The notes: generated by a model from the sequence alone, not told the origin. Shown: positions 52,558 through 61,497, counted from the first letter of the stretch. The stretch: DNA of 64,000 bases from CAIWHR01 sp963786625 (GCA_963786625.1 CAWAZS010000014.1:558001-622000), one strand, 5' to 3'. Translations and numbers: made by a program.

Positions 52558-53163
52558 TCAGGACTTGCCGTATTGCACCTTCGCGCTGCCGACGCATGAG
52601 TCCTTCGCCGGACCGGCGAGCGCGTCGCACTTCTCGATCGCAACCTTGTATTCGGCGTCGCGCTTGTCTGCGTTCGCTTCGTTGCGGGCTTCCGCCTGCT
52701 TCGTTGCCGCATCCTGGCGCGTGTCGACGGCGACACGGTCGACCTTCGCATCCGCCTTGCCCTTGACGAGCTCGGCTTTCGCTTCCTGCACGCAGACGTC
52801 CTTGCGGTTGCCGGCCAGGTCGTCGCATTTTTCGACGGCGACGCTGTAGCTCGCTTGAGCGTGTGCGACACGCGCGTCTTCGCGAGCCTTCGGCGTGTTC
52901 GCGTAGGCGGCCTCCGCTTCGGCCTTGGCGACGTCGTCCTTGCCCTTGGCTTGCGCGACGCAGATGTCCTTGGCGTTGCCGCTGAGCGACGAGCACGCTT
53001 CCTTGTCGATCTTGTACTGGGCGTCGGCGTTGGTCTTCGCCATCGTGTAGCTGTCCTTCGACATCGATGTCGAGGCGGTCTTCGTCGAGTACGTCTGTGC
53101 CGCGCCCGGTCCGGCAAATCCCAGCCCGGCGGTGACAAATAGTGCGATCATCAGTTTGGACAT
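52558..53163 (-). CDS. Secreted Cys-pair repeat protein, paralogue of 6660-7211
   Basis: 201 residues from MSKLMIALFV at 53163. Signal peptide to about residue 23. Three repeats with Cys pairs ~12 residues apart: ACSSLSGNAKDIC, KCDDLAGNRKDVC and KCDALAGPAKDSC, each within Ala/Lys/Asp-rich helix. The last repeat is nearly the same as the last repeat of the 6660-7211 protein. Longer inter-repeat helices than that protein. Function unknown. A Crp/Fnr-like palindrome is 179 bp upstream and a terminator follows. Confidence 0.78.
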   Translation of the reverse strand: MSKLMIALFVTAGLGFAGPGAAQTYSTKTASTSMSKDSYTMAKTNADAQYKIDKEACSSLSGNAKDICVAQAKGKDDVAKAEAEAAYANTPKAREDARVAHAQASYSVAVEKCDDLAGNRKDVCVQEAKAELVKGKADAKVDRVAVDTRQDAATKQAEARNEANADKRDAEYKVAIEKCDALAGPAKDSCVGSAKVQYGKS

Positions 53164-53755
53164 ATTGTTTCCTTGCGGTTCAACTACGGTATCGGAAGCC
53201 TTATCGAGGACAAAGAACGCCAAGGCTGCAATTTTCACGCCTCGAGGACCCGTTGCATCGACGATTCGACGCCTGGGCCCACGGCATGAAGGGGGCGCTT
53301 TCCCTTTGATCCCGAAGATACGGGCGATACCTCGTCCAGTCTGTGCGCCGGCGCACCGACGCAGGACCTCGTCGCGAGATGACTCATTGCCAGGAGTCAT
53401 TGACTTGTTCGCGCGAACGAGGAGAATTATTTCTCAGGGCGTCTACGAGACCTGCCGGGGCAAGTGGAGTCGGTAAGGGCTTCATGACGGGCGGCTTTGC
53501 CCGGCTGGGCACAAAGTTGGTTCGTGTGTCTAGTTCATGGACGAAGGCCGATGGTGTCTGGTCTTCGTGCGTGACGAAGCTACGAGTCTTCCAAAGGGCG
53601 CCCTGCGTTGCCAACATCGGCTCCCGATGTCATCGATCGACCACGCTTTTCTTCATTCATCGCGTACGAGCAGGAGTCGACAAGAAGGTGCTCATTGGAA
53701 TTGAGCAGCCACGTTGGCGCTAACGGCATCACCGGAAGAACGGGAGATTGATCTC
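53164..53755. other. Divergent intergenic region, lower GC, one Crp/Fnr-like site
   Basis: 590 bp between the Cys-repeat gene (leftward) and the secreted protein at 53756. It holds the palindrome at 53342. From about 53400 the sequence is visibly less GC-rich than elsewhere. No convincing ORF. Confidence 0.45.
53342..53357. promoter_or_regulatory. Crp/Fnr-like operator, site 8
   Basis: TGTGCG-CCGG-CGCACC, 179 bp before the Cys-repeat gene start. Confidence 0.5.
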
Positions 53756-54373
53756 ATGAAGACACATTCGATCGCAGCATCTGGCACTCTCCTGTTTGCC
53801 CTCGCATTGACGGGGACAAGCATCGCCGCTCCACTACCAAAGGTTGGTATCTGCCACCTTGAAGGAAATGGCTCCTACCACCGGATAAACGTAAGTGAGA
53901 ACGCACTCCCGGCGCACCTCGCGCACGGCGACAGTCTGCCGGGTGATGCGGTTCCTGGGTCAGGCATCATCTTTGGCGAGACGACAACGCCTACCACGTT
54001 TGGCACGGTCGACCTCGATTTCAACTGGGTCGGCGCGACCTTCGCAGCCGATTGCAGCGCCGCTCCGGGTAGCGGGTCCGCTCAGTGGGAACGCGGGAAT
54101 GCGTGGAGCGGACCCATCGTTGCAGTTTCTTATCAGGGCGATGGGGTGGAGGCCAATTTCACGGTGCGTGTTACCAGCGCCCCCGTAGGGCCCGACCTCG
54201 TGGGATGTGACATCTCATTTCGGGTCGTCGAAGGCGGTGCAGGTGTAGCAGAATGGGAGGTCGATGATGTCGCTCACACCGGTCCTGGAAACACCTGCAT
54301 AGCTGTTGGCCAGACCCAGGGCCCGTGGATTATCAGCGGTGGGTCGATTACTGTAGTGGATCCCGCTCCGTAA
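53756..54373 (+). CDS. Secreted protein with CH..G.Y..I.VS.NAL.AHL.HGD motif
   Basis: 205 residues from MKTHSIAASG at 53756, after GGGAGA. Signal peptide to about residue 23. The mature N-terminus reads VGICHLEGNGSYHRINVSEN and then ALPAHLAHGDSLPG, a Cys/His-bearing motif I have seen at the ends of many secreted bacterial proteins. The remainder is beta-rich with two further Cys. No enzyme signature. Lower GC than its neighbours. It ends at a strong terminator, convergent with the PEP-CTERM gene. Confidence 0.7.
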   Translation: MKTHSIAASGTLLFALALTGTSIAAPLPKVGICHLEGNGSYHRINVSENALPAHLAHGDSLPGDAVPGSGIIFGETTTPTTFGTVDLDFNWVGATFAADCSAAPGSGSAQWERGNAWSGPIVAVSYQGDGVEANFTVRVTSAPVGPDLVGCDISFRVVEGGAGVAEWEVDDVAHTGPGNTCIAVGQTQGPWIISGGSITVVDPAP

Positions 54374-54399
54374 GACGGGGCTGCGCAAGCCGGATGAAG

Positions 54400-54427
54400 G
54401 GGCCGACCCAGGTCGGCCCTTTTTCTT
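54400..54427 (+). terminator. Rho-independent terminator
   Basis: GGGCCGACC-CA-GGTCGGCCC followed by TTTTTCTT, 27 bp after the stop of the secreted protein gene. Confidence 0.92.
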
Positions 54428-54527
54428 GTGTCGACGACTAGAGGCTGGTACGCGCTCCACGCGATCATTTCGAGGCCCAGGCTGGCGGCCTTACCGTGGT
54501 GCTGATGCTGCGCGCCACAAACGACAA

Positions 54528-54545
54528 GCCCCGCCGGAGCGGGGC
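54528..54545 (-). terminator. Terminator-like hairpin of the PEP-CTERM gene
   Basis: GCCCCGC and GCGGGGC with a 4-nt loop, then TTGTCGTTTGT on the minus strand, 21 bp after the PEP-CTERM gene stop. Confidence 0.55.
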
Positions 54546-54565
54546 CTGTGCTGGCGCGCAATCAC

Positions 54566-55201
54566 CTATGGCTTGCGGCGCGATAAGCCGAGTCCGGCAA
54601 GGCCCAGGCCGAGCAGCGCGAGCGTGGCGGGTGCCGGGATGGCCGCCGTGGCGGTCTCGGTTATCGCGAAGCTCGTCACGTTGGCCAACCCCTCGATGGG
54701 GGTATGAACACTGAAAGAGCCTCCCACCAGGATGGGCGACGTGAACGCAAGGTCGATCGACTTCTTGTCCGCGCTCAACGTCACGGTTCCGGGAAGCGCG
54801 GTCCTGGTAACCACCGGCCCAGCGCTCAAGATCACGAAAGCCGGCGCGTCGGGAGCGGCTAGGAAGAAGTTGCCGTTGGCGCCAAGATCCAGACTGTAGG
54901 ATGTCCAGGCGTCTGACGTGTTGTTAGTGATTGTTTCGGTCCACCGGAAGCCGGTGTTGCTGAAATCCAGGTCGCCAAACGCAAAGCTGGCCGTGAGATC
55001 GAAAGCCAGCGAGGTCTGGTTCTTGGAGACGAGCGTGCCGGTGCCGGAAAAGTTGAGCGGCTGATAGGTGACCGTGCCCTCGTAGTTCACACCAGCAGTT
55101 CCGCCGGTCGCTCCAAGGATGAGAGCGGCGGAGGCGGACGCCGGGGCCAGCAAACACGCGCCAACCGTGAATGCCAAGGCCCAGGATGTCATGCGCTTCA
55201 T
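54566..55201 (-). CDS. PEP-CTERM exported protein
   Basis: 211 residues from MKRMTSWALA at 55201, after GGGAG. Signal peptide to about residue 26. Beta-rich body with Asn/Thr/Gly-rich sequence. The C-terminal sorting signal is IPAPATLALLGLGLAGLGL followed by SRRKP: a Pro-x-Pro motif, a hydrophobic helix and a basic end. Such proteins are cut by exosortase and linked to exopolysaccharide production. No exosortase gene is present in this window, so it must lie elsewhere. The function of the mature domain is unknown. Confidence 0.9.
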   Translation of the reverse strand: MKRMTSWALAFTVGACLLAPASASAALILGATGGTAGVNYEGTVTYQPLNFSGTGTLVSKNQTSLAFDLTASFAFGDLDFSNTGFRWTETITNNTSDAWTSYSLDLGANGNFFLAAPDAPAFVILSAGPVVTRTALPGTVTLSADKKSIDLAFTSPILVGGSFSVHTPIEGLANVTSFAITETATAAIPAPATLALLGLGLAGLGLSRRKP

Positions 55202-55400
55202 TTGATACTCCCTGTTGCGCTGCTTGAAACCGCAGCTGTCGTATTGACACAATTCGTGCACGACAGCTAAAGCAACTTGTGCGCCATCGCAATGCATCGC
55301 ATCCGGCACAGCCCAAAAACGGTTGTAATCAATTGATCCATTGGTCTTTTGTCACGGCTACACACTGATCGATGCCCGGTGACACGTCTATCACGGTTCG

Positions 55401-55478
55401 TTGCCGGGGCAATGTGTAAATAAGCCCGACAGAAATGTCGGACGGCCCGATCCACAGGAACTTACTAACCCAACAGCA
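55401..55478 (+). repeat. 78-bp element, copy A
   Basis: It aligns without gaps to copy B at 55570-55647; by my count 56 of 78 positions match. Shared words are TTGCCG, TGTAAA, GACA.AAATGT and AACCCAACAGCA. It contains the perfect inverted repeat CCGACA-GAAA-TGTCGG (55426-55441). Confidence 0.75.
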
Positions 55479-55569
55479 TCGGGCTGATCATCCGCAGCGT
55501 TGGGAGTTGCGGCCCCGTTCGAGCATCCAAACCGGCAAGACCAGGATCGAACGACTGCGCGCGCGTCAT

Positions 55570-55647
55570 TTGCCGTGGCGAGATGTAAAGAAATCTGACA
55601 AAAATGTGGAACGCGCTGATCGACGGCGGCTTTTCAACCCAACAGCA
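55570..55647 (+). repeat. 78-bp element, copy B
   Basis: Diverged copy of the element at 55401-55478, 169 bp away in the same orientation. The inner inverted repeat is degraded (CTGACA-AAAA-TGTGGA). Confidence 0.75.
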
Positions 55648-55840
55648 CCCGCCCATTGCGCCGCCGCCGGGTTGATTCGCACTGCACCCGTTGGCCGGTG
55701 CATTTTGCATGAATTGCCCGCGAAGCCGCATCGCTGCGGCAACGCGGGTGACATTCGCGCAGGACGCACGACCGACGTCGCGCCGCGCCGGCCCTTCCGA
55801 TGCGCAAGTCGAATCTGTACAGGAGCTCGCAGCAGATGCG

Positions 55841-56464
55841 CTAGCCGAGATTGTCGGCGGCGAAGCCCCAATTGATCAGCTTGTCGAGCACGGCGTTCAC
55901 GTAGTCCGCGCGGCGGTTCTGATAATCCAGGTAGTAGGCGTGCTCCCACACGTCGATGGTCAACAGCGGCTTCACGCCCTGGATCAGGGGCGTTTCCGCA
56001 TTGCCGGTCTTGACCACCTTCAGCTTGTCGGCCTCCTGCACGAGCCAGGCCCAGCCGCTGCCGAACTGGGCCGTTGCCGCCGTCGCCAGCTCCTTCTTGC
56101 AGGCATCGAGACTGCCGAAGGAAGCCTCGATCCTCTGCTTCAGCGCCGCCGGAGGCTCGCCGCCGCCCTGCGGCCGCAAGCTGCGCCAGTAGAAGCTGTG
56201 GTTCCACGTCTGCGCGGCGTTGTTGAAGATCGCGACCTTGTCGGCCTTGCCCGCGGTCTCGGCGACGAGCTTCTCCAACGAGTAATTTGCGAGCGCCGTT
56301 CCGGCGATCAGCTTGTTCAGGTTGTCGACGTACCCCTTGTGGTGCTTGCCATGGTGGAATCCGAGGGTGTTGGCGGAAATGACCGGGTCCAGCGCGGTTT
56401 GCGCGTACGGCAGGGCCGGCAGGACGTGCAAGGCTGGCGTTTCGATCGTGTCAAGGGCGCTCAT
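55841..56464 (-). CDS. sodB: Superoxide dismutase (Fe)
   Basis: 207 residues, normal family length. Metal ligands sit in the usual contexts: His in HHGKHHKGYV, His in WNHSFYW, and Asp and His in DVWEHAYYLDYQNRR. GSGWAWL and GGGEPP are typical of SodB, and the active-site region QFGSGW favours iron (Gln from this side of the site). No signal peptide, so it is cytoplasmic. It dismutates superoxide to peroxide and oxygen. Confidence 0.95.
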   Translation of the reverse strand: MSALDTIETPALHVLPALPYAQTALDPVISANTLGFHHGKHHKGYVDNLNKLIAGTALANYSLEKLVAETAGKADKVAIFNNAAQTWNHSFYWRSLRPQGGGEPPAALKQRIEASFGSLDACKKELATAATAQFGSGWAWLVQEADKLKVVKTGNAETPLIQGVKPLLTIDVWEHAYYLDYQNRRADYVNAVLDKLINWGFAADNLG

Positions 56465-56612
56465 GTGATTTTCCTCTTCGGTTCGACGGTAACGGCCCGC
56501 GTCGAATCAGGATGCGGGCGGGATGGCGTGCACGGAGCGGGTTCAGGGGCTTTCTTCCGGCGGCGCGTCCTGCTGGAGTGCCGCGCGACCGGGAAAGTTC
56601 CTGCCCGCCTCG

Positions 56613-56810
56613 CTATTTCTTGGCGTCCTTTGCCGCATCCTGGATGCGCTCGCCCGCCTTCTCGATTTGCTGTCCGGCCTTTTCGACGGTCTTGTCGATT
56701 TCCTTGCCCGCGCGTTCCGCCGGACCTTCCTTTTTCTCGCAGGCGGACAGCCCGACAGTCAGGATGCCGATTGCCAGGACCGCCCAGACACTGTTGCGGA
56801 TCTTCATCAT
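56613..56810 (-). CDS. Small helical lipoprotein
   Basis: 65 residues. Lipobox TVGLSAC, then a Lys/Glu/Ala-rich amphipathic helix with repeated AGKEIDKTVEKAGQQIEKAG. This resembles small envelope-stress lipoproteins such as the entericidin/YtxH-like group without a firm family match. AAGGAG precedes the ATG. It is immediately downstream of the AI-2E permease. Confidence 0.7.
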   Translation of the reverse strand: MMKIRNSVWAVLAIGILTVGLSACEKKEGPAERAGKEIDKTVEKAGQQIEKAGERIQDAAKDAKK

Positions 56811-56837
56811 GCGTTTCTCCTTGGTTTCGCTGTCACT

Positions 56838-58004
56838 TCATTCCCCCAGCAGCTCGGCCACCGGCTGCAGCTGCTCCACATGCTGCGACGACGACTTTCA
56901 CGATGACGATGATCGGAATGCTGAGCAGCATGCCCCAGATGCCCCAGAGCCAGCCCCAGAACAGCAGCGAGATGAACACGGCGGCCGCGTTCATCCTGGC
57001 GATCCGCCCGGTCATCCACGTCGCGACGAAGGTCCCGATCGACCGTGGCGATCGCCGCCGATGCCCCGGCAACCAGCAGCGCCATCGAGAACGAGTCGAA
57101 CTGCATGAAGGCGACCATTCCGGTGGCGGCGGCCGTGACGCCCGGCCCGAGGTACGGGATGAGATGGAGGAACCCTGCCGCGACGGCCCAGGCCCCGGCG
57201 TTCTCCAGGCCTATCCAGGCGAATGCGCGCCCAGACCAGCAAGCCGACCAGAACATTGGTCACCAGCAGCATGAACAGGTACTTCTGGATGGAATCGTTG
57301 ATGTCATCCAGGATCTGCACCGTGATCTTCTTGTTCGTGAGCGTCGGTCCGGTCAGTCGCACCAGCTTGCGCTTGAAGGTGTCGCCGCCCACCAGCAGAA
57401 AGAACGTCAGGAACAGCACCATGAGCGCCTGACCCAGGGCGCCCACGGCGCCCTTGGACCCCACCCAGAGAAAGTCGCCGAGCTTGAACGTGGGCTGGTC
57501 GATGACGACGTGCGTCGTGGGTTGCTTGGGGACCAAGGATGCACCGGTCGCCTGCGTCGTCGCTTTTTCCACCTCGGTCGCGGCGTGTTGCATCTTCTGC
57601 ATGGCGCCGAGCTGACTGGTCCGCAGCCGGGCCAGCCCCGCGGAGAACTTGCTTGCCGCCTCGGGCAATTGCTCGACGATCGTCTGCATCTGGCCGCGCA
57701 GCGAGTAGGCGCCGAGCACGAGCGCGCCGATGACACCCAGCATCACGACGAGAGAAGCCAACGCCCGCGGAATCCTGATCCGCTCCAGCCACACGACGAG
57801 CGGATTCAGCGTGTAGGCAATGAGGATGCCGAGCAACAGCGATATCACGAACGCCTGCGCCCATTCCAGCGCGAACACCACCGCGATCACGGCCAGGATC
57901 GCAAGCGCCAGGCCACGCGCCTCGACGGGCATGCGGACGACCGGACCCGGCGCGGGCCGGTCGGCGCGCGGCTGATCCGTCAGTGGCACGAGCTCAGGCT
58001 TCAT
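56838..58004 (-). CDS. AI-2E family transporter, copy 2, three frame changes
   Basis: It starts MKPELVPLTD at 58004. The first frame holds the N-terminal helices (LALAILAVIAVVFALEWAQA), a soluble helical region and LMVLFLTFFLLVGGDTFKRK, up to about 57235. The next frame carries FLHLIPYLGPGVTAAATGMV, the next (from ~57050) MNAAAVFISLLFWGWLWGIW, and a further slip near 56890 gives the expected end HVEQLQPVAELLGE. All parts match copy 1 at 18181-19338 in order. Function as for copy 1, with unknown substrate. Confidence 0.8.
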
Positions 58005-58196
58005 CAGGCAATGAATTCCGTTACGGCGGCGATGGTCCAAAGTGCAGGCGAGTCGATCCGCGTAACCGAGCGCCATCCCGGCCAGGGCGAAAATTGCGAG
58101 CCACCTTCCAAGGCCGATTCGGCCGGAACAGCAGGCTCTCGCCGCGTTTCGGCCGAAATGCGATTGACGCGCCCGGGAGGAATCCCGGCTCGCTAC

Positions 58197-58511
58197 CTAT
58201 TTCAGGCGCATGTCGTTCTTGACCGACTTGACGCCCGGGACCTTGCGCGCCACGGCAACCGCCGTGTTCTCGGCCCCCTGCGAGCTCACGAATCCGCTCA
58301 GTTGAACCACGCCCTTGAACGTCTCGACGTTGATCTCGGCGGACTTCAGCGTCGGCTCGTTGAAGATGGCGGCCTTGACCTTGCTGGTGATGACCGTGTC
58401 GTCGACGTATTCGCCGGTGCCTTCCTGCTTTGCCGTCGAGGCGCAACCCAGCGCCATTGCCACGAACAGAATGCCAACCAGAGTTGCCAGTTTGCGAGTG
58501 ATGTTGCTCAT
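58197..58511 (-). CDS. BON-domain lipoprotein, copy 3 (intact)
   Basis: 104 residues. Starts MSNITRKLATLVGILFVAMA, lipobox ALGC, then a single BON domain (DDTVITSKVKAAIFNEPTLK, VQLSGFVSS, VPGVKSVKNDMRLK). It is nearly identical to the broken copy at 37931-38246, with which its leader also matches at DNA level, so the pair arose by recent duplication or conversion. It is downstream of the DUF3309 gene in the same direction. Confidence 0.92.
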   Translation of the reverse strand: MSNITRKLATLVGILFVAMALGCASTAKQEGTGEYVDDTVITSKVKAAIFNEPTLKSAEINVETFKGVVQLSGFVSSQGAENTAVAVARKVPGVKSVKNDMRLK

Positions 58512-58554
58512 GTGCTTCCCTTCGAGTGAAAGACTCCGGGGTTACCGCGCGGAT

Positions 58555-58713
58555 CTACAGCCGTCCCATCAGGAACAGGACGAGTACGACTACCAGGATG
58601 ACGCCGACGATTCCGCTGGGGCCGTAACCCCAGCTGCGGGCGTGCGGCCACGTGGGCAGGACGCCGACGAGCATCAGGATGAGGATGATCAGCAGAATGG
58701 TGCCAAGACTCAT
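58555..58713 (-). CDS. DUF3309 small membrane protein
   Basis: 52 residues from the ATG at 58713. Two hydrophobic helices (ILLIILILMLVGVLP and VGVILVVVLVLFLMG) around the family signature TWPHARSWGYGPSG. This is the standard length. It is first in a leftward pair with BON copy 3. A Crp/Fnr-like palindrome lies 126 bp upstream. Function unknown. Confidence 0.92.
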   Translation of the reverse strand: MSLGTILLIILILMLVGVLPTWPHARSWGYGPSGIVGVILVVVLVLFLMGRL

Positions 58714-58838
58714 GGCTTGCTCCTTTGTTCAACGCGCCCTGCCTCCCGGGCACCCGGATGGATGCACCACGATGGGCGTGAAGCGAAAGACCGATTCCGA
58801 CGCATGGAGGAACGATATGCGTGGCGCGTATTGTTGTC

Positions 58839-58854
58839 TGTGCGCTAGCGAACA
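58839..58854. promoter_or_regulatory. Crp/Fnr-like operator, site 9
   Basis: TGTGCG-CTAG-CGAACA, 126 bp before the DUF3309 start. Confidence 0.55.
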
Positions 58855-59029
58855 CGGCGCGAAGTTTTGTCGATGACGACAACGCGGACGCGCAAGAAAG
58901 GCCCGGCCGGGTCTACGGGGAGGAGCGGCCCGGCCGGGACCGAAGAACGATGCGGGTCGTTGTGCGCGATCCCATCGCTTGGGGCCCAGGAGGCCCCGAC
59001 AAAGCTTCCGCCACCCGCGAACGGCCGTC

Positions 59030-59045
59030 TGTGCGGAATCGCACG
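59030..59045. promoter_or_regulatory. Crp/Fnr-like operator, site 10
   Basis: TGTGCG-GAAT-CGCACG, ~315 bp before the DUF3309 start and 40 bp after the 77-residue gene. It is the only site not close to a start codon. Confidence 0.45.
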
Positions 59046-59085
59046 TAGCCGGCATCGCACGTGAGGCCGCCGGACTCCCGATCGA

Positions 59086-59319
59086 TCACTCGTTCTTGCC
59101 AAGCAGCATCCAGGCGACGACCGTGCCCAGGCCGACGTTGATCAGCGTCAGGATCAGGTATCCGCCGTACTCGCCCAATGCTCCGCCCGTACTCCCGGCG
59201 GCGCCCAGCACTCCGGGACCCAGCGTGTGTACGGTCGCCAGCCGGCCGCCAAGGATCAGGAGCGCCACCGCGAGCGCCAGAAGTGCGCCGACGAGTATCC
59301 ACTTGGCCGCTGCGTTCAT
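59086..59319 (-). CDS. Small two-helix membrane protein
   Basis: 77 residues from MNAAAKWILV at 59319. Two membrane helices (WILVGALLALAVALLILGG and YLILTLINVGLGTVVAWMLL) joined by a Gly-rich loop. No family recognised. It is divergent from the DUF1345 gene, with a shared palindrome between. Confidence 0.6.
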   Translation of the reverse strand: MNAAAKWILVGALLALAVALLILGGRLATVHTLGPGVLGAAGSTGGALGEYGGYLILTLINVGLGTVVAWMLLGKNE

Positions 59320-59664
59320 GTCTTGCACGATTTCATCTCGCCAAAATGTCCGGAAACTTGCGACCGACCGGATCACGCGGAGAGTGCTTCCGGCGTCCGT
59401 GCGTCCGGTCGCGGTCCCGCTGCAATCAGGCACCGAGGATACGCGTGGCATCCGCGGAGTCTGTACGGTAACGCACGTGGATCGATGGTGCGGCGCGCGA
59501 TCATGGGCTGCCGATGCTTCGGCGTTATTTCGGCGTTCGGCAGTCCCGGTGTGTCGTGCCCGCGTCACGAAAGCCGCTGCGTGGCTGCCGGACCGCCGGC
59601 TGATTCGTTACAATCACGGCAAGATCGCGGGCGGGAGTCGATCGAGGACGCGAAGGGCGCGAGC
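59320..59664. other. Divergent promoter region with one Crp/Fnr-like site
   Basis: 345 bp between the 77-residue membrane protein and the DUF1345 gene. The palindrome at 59462-59477 could serve both. No gene seen. Confidence 0.5.
59462..59477. promoter_or_regulatory. Crp/Fnr-like operator, site 11
   Basis: TGTACG-GTAA-CGCACG, 143 bp before the leftward membrane protein and 188 bp before the rightward DUF1345 gene. Confidence 0.5.
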
Positions 59665-60339
59665 ATGGGAGAACGGCCGGACACGCGGTGGGTCGTGCGT
59701 TTCGGAGCAATGCAGCGGCTGGGCACGGCGCTCGGCGTCGCGATCCTCGCGTTCCTCGTGCAGTCCGATTCGGTCTCGTGGCACACGCGCATCGTGGCCA
59801 GCTGGGATGTCGGCGCTCTCGCCTATCTCGGGCTCGCCTGGATGCTGATGGCCAAGGCGGACGCCGGTGTCACGCGCGACCACGCGTTGAGCCAGGACCA
59901 GAGCGGTTACATCATCTTCCTCTTCGTGGTGGGCGCATCCTGCGCAAGCATCGTCGCCATCGGCTTTGTCGTCGGCACCATCCGCGACCTGCCGTTCTGG
60001 AGCCGCGCCTGGCACCTCGGAATGACCATCGCAGCGCTGGTGTCGTCGTGGCTGCTGATCCAGACGGTGTTCGCGTTCCATTATGCCCACCGCTACTATG
60101 CCGGACCGCACGGTGAGACGTCTGCCGTCACCCCCTTGCTCTTCCCCGGCGGCCGCGATCCCGACTACGCGGATTTCGCGTACTACTCGTTCGTGGTCGG
60201 GATGACCTCGCAGGTGGCCGACGTCGCGATCGCGTCGCGCACCCTGCGGAGGCTGACGATGATCCACGGCATCCTGGCGTTCCTGTTCAACATCGCCGTG
60301 CTCGCGCTCAGCATCAACATCATCGCCAGCGTGGTCTAG
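59665..60339 (+). CDS. DUF1345 integral membrane protein
   Basis: 224 residues from MGERPDTRWV at 59665. About six membrane helices (LGTALGVAILAFLVQSDS, VGALAYLGLAWMLMA, IIFLFVVGASCASIVAIGFV, AALVSSWLLIQTVFAFHYA, and two at the C-terminus). The family signature FAFHYAHRYYA and DPDYADFAYYSFVVGMT are clear. The product is an uncharacterised inner-membrane protein. Confidence 0.92.
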   Translation: MGERPDTRWVVRFGAMQRLGTALGVAILAFLVQSDSVSWHTRIVASWDVGALAYLGLAWMLMAKADAGVTRDHALSQDQSGYIIFLFVVGASCASIVAIGFVVGTIRDLPFWSRAWHLGMTIAALVSSWLLIQTVFAFHYAHRYYAGPHGETSAVTPLLFPGGRDPDYADFAYYSFVVGMTSQVADVAIASRTLRRLTMIHGILAFLFNIAVLALSINIIASVV

Positions 60340-60487
60340 GGCGGTGCGCTGAACCGGGAGGCCAACCGCGGGCCGGCCTCGGGTGCGCACGTCACGGCCT
60401 GCTCCGAGGAACCGGCAATGGGCGGGCAGAATCCCGCCCGGACCCCGTCGGCACGGGCACTGTCCATATGCCCGCATCCCAGGCTTG

Positions 60488-60503
60488 TGTGTGGTACCGC
60501 ACA
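60488..60503. promoter_or_regulatory. Crp/Fnr-like operator, site 12
   Basis: TGTGTG-GTAC-CGCACA, 94 bp before the GGDEF gene start. It implies control of c-di-GMP synthesis by the same regulator. Confidence 0.5.
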
Positions 60504-60596
60504 GACGAACGGGGTCGCCCCGTTCAACCTGAGCGCCATTGCGACAATGCCGGGCGGGCGCGCGGAGGCGTCCGGCGTCGCTTATGGGCAGATCCG

Positions 60597-61384
60597 ATGA
60601 AGACCACACGTGTGATCGGGAATACGCATGCCGGCATGGCGCCACGTGCTCGCGCCGAGTACCTGCGCAGCGCGGCGCAGCGCGTCGCGATCAATACGGC
60701 GCCGCTGCGATTGCAGCAAGCCCTGGCACAAGTGGAGGAGCTCCATCGGGCGCTGGTATCGAGTCAGCGAGCGTCGTTGGCCGCGCGGCAACGGGTCGCC
60801 CTCCTTACCGAAACCAACGCGTGGCTCAGGGAGATCGCCGAGCGGCGTGAGCAAGAGGTCAGGAAGGTGCGCCACTTTGCGTACCACGACGAGCTTACGG
60901 GACTGCCCAACCGCGCGTTGCTGCTGGATCGGCTGAATCAGGCCCTGGTGCGGGCGAATCGACAGGAAGTCCCGCTCGCTCTGCTGTTGCTCGATCTCGA
61001 CGGCTTCAAGTACGTCAACGACACGCTGGGGCACGCGCCGGAGACCAGCTCCTGCAGCGGGTGGCAGAGCGCCTGCTGTCGTGCATTCGCGGCAGCGACA
61101 CGGCGTGTCGCTACGGCGGAGACGAGTTCGTTGTCCTGCTGCCCGAGGTCGACGGCGTGGACCGCGCGTCGGAGGTGGCGGAGAAAATCCGTGCCCGCTT
61201 GGCCGCCCGCTATGTGGTCGACGGCTATTCGATCACGGTGACGGCAAGCATCGGGGTCGCCGTCTATCCCGTCGACGGCGTGAGCCAGGATGAGCTGATC
61301 AAACAGGCCGACGTCGCGATGTATGAGGCCAAGTCCGCCAAGGACACTTCGCGAGCCCACGCGAAGACAGCCGCGGCTCGATAG
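60597..61384 (+). CDS. GGDEF diguanylate cyclase, one frameshift
   Basis: From MKTTRVIGNT at 60597. An N-terminal coiled coil (~40-90: QALAQVEELHRALVSSQRAS) leads into a GGDEF domain: HDELTGLPNRALLLDRL, LLLLDLDGFKYVNDTLGHAP, a slip near 61035, then GDQLLQRVAERLLSCIRG, the signature RYGGDEF, and ASIGVAVYP. The catalytic GGDEF is intact, so it probably makes cyclic-di-GMP. It has no membrane or sensor domain beyond the coiled coil. Confidence 0.88.
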
Positions 61385-61497
61385 ACAACGCTCGGCGCCG
61401 TCGGGCACGTCCCGGGGCCGCGCCGTCGCCACCGTTGGCGTCCCGCGGGCTCGCCGGGCACCCGCCCGACGATCGCGGAAAGCGGGCTCGGCGCCGG

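Larger units (their letters stand above)
55202..55840. other. Intergenic, contains duplicated 78-bp element
   Basis: 640 bp between superoxide dismutase and the PEP-CTERM gene, both leftward. No gene was recognised. The 78-bp repeats at 55401 and 55570 are its main structure. It is lower in GC than the flanks. Confidence 0.5.
58714..59085. other. Intergenic with two Crp/Fnr-like sites
   Basis: 370 bp between the 77-residue protein's stop and the DUF3309 start. Palindromes lie at 58839 and 59030. No gene seen. Confidence 0.5.
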
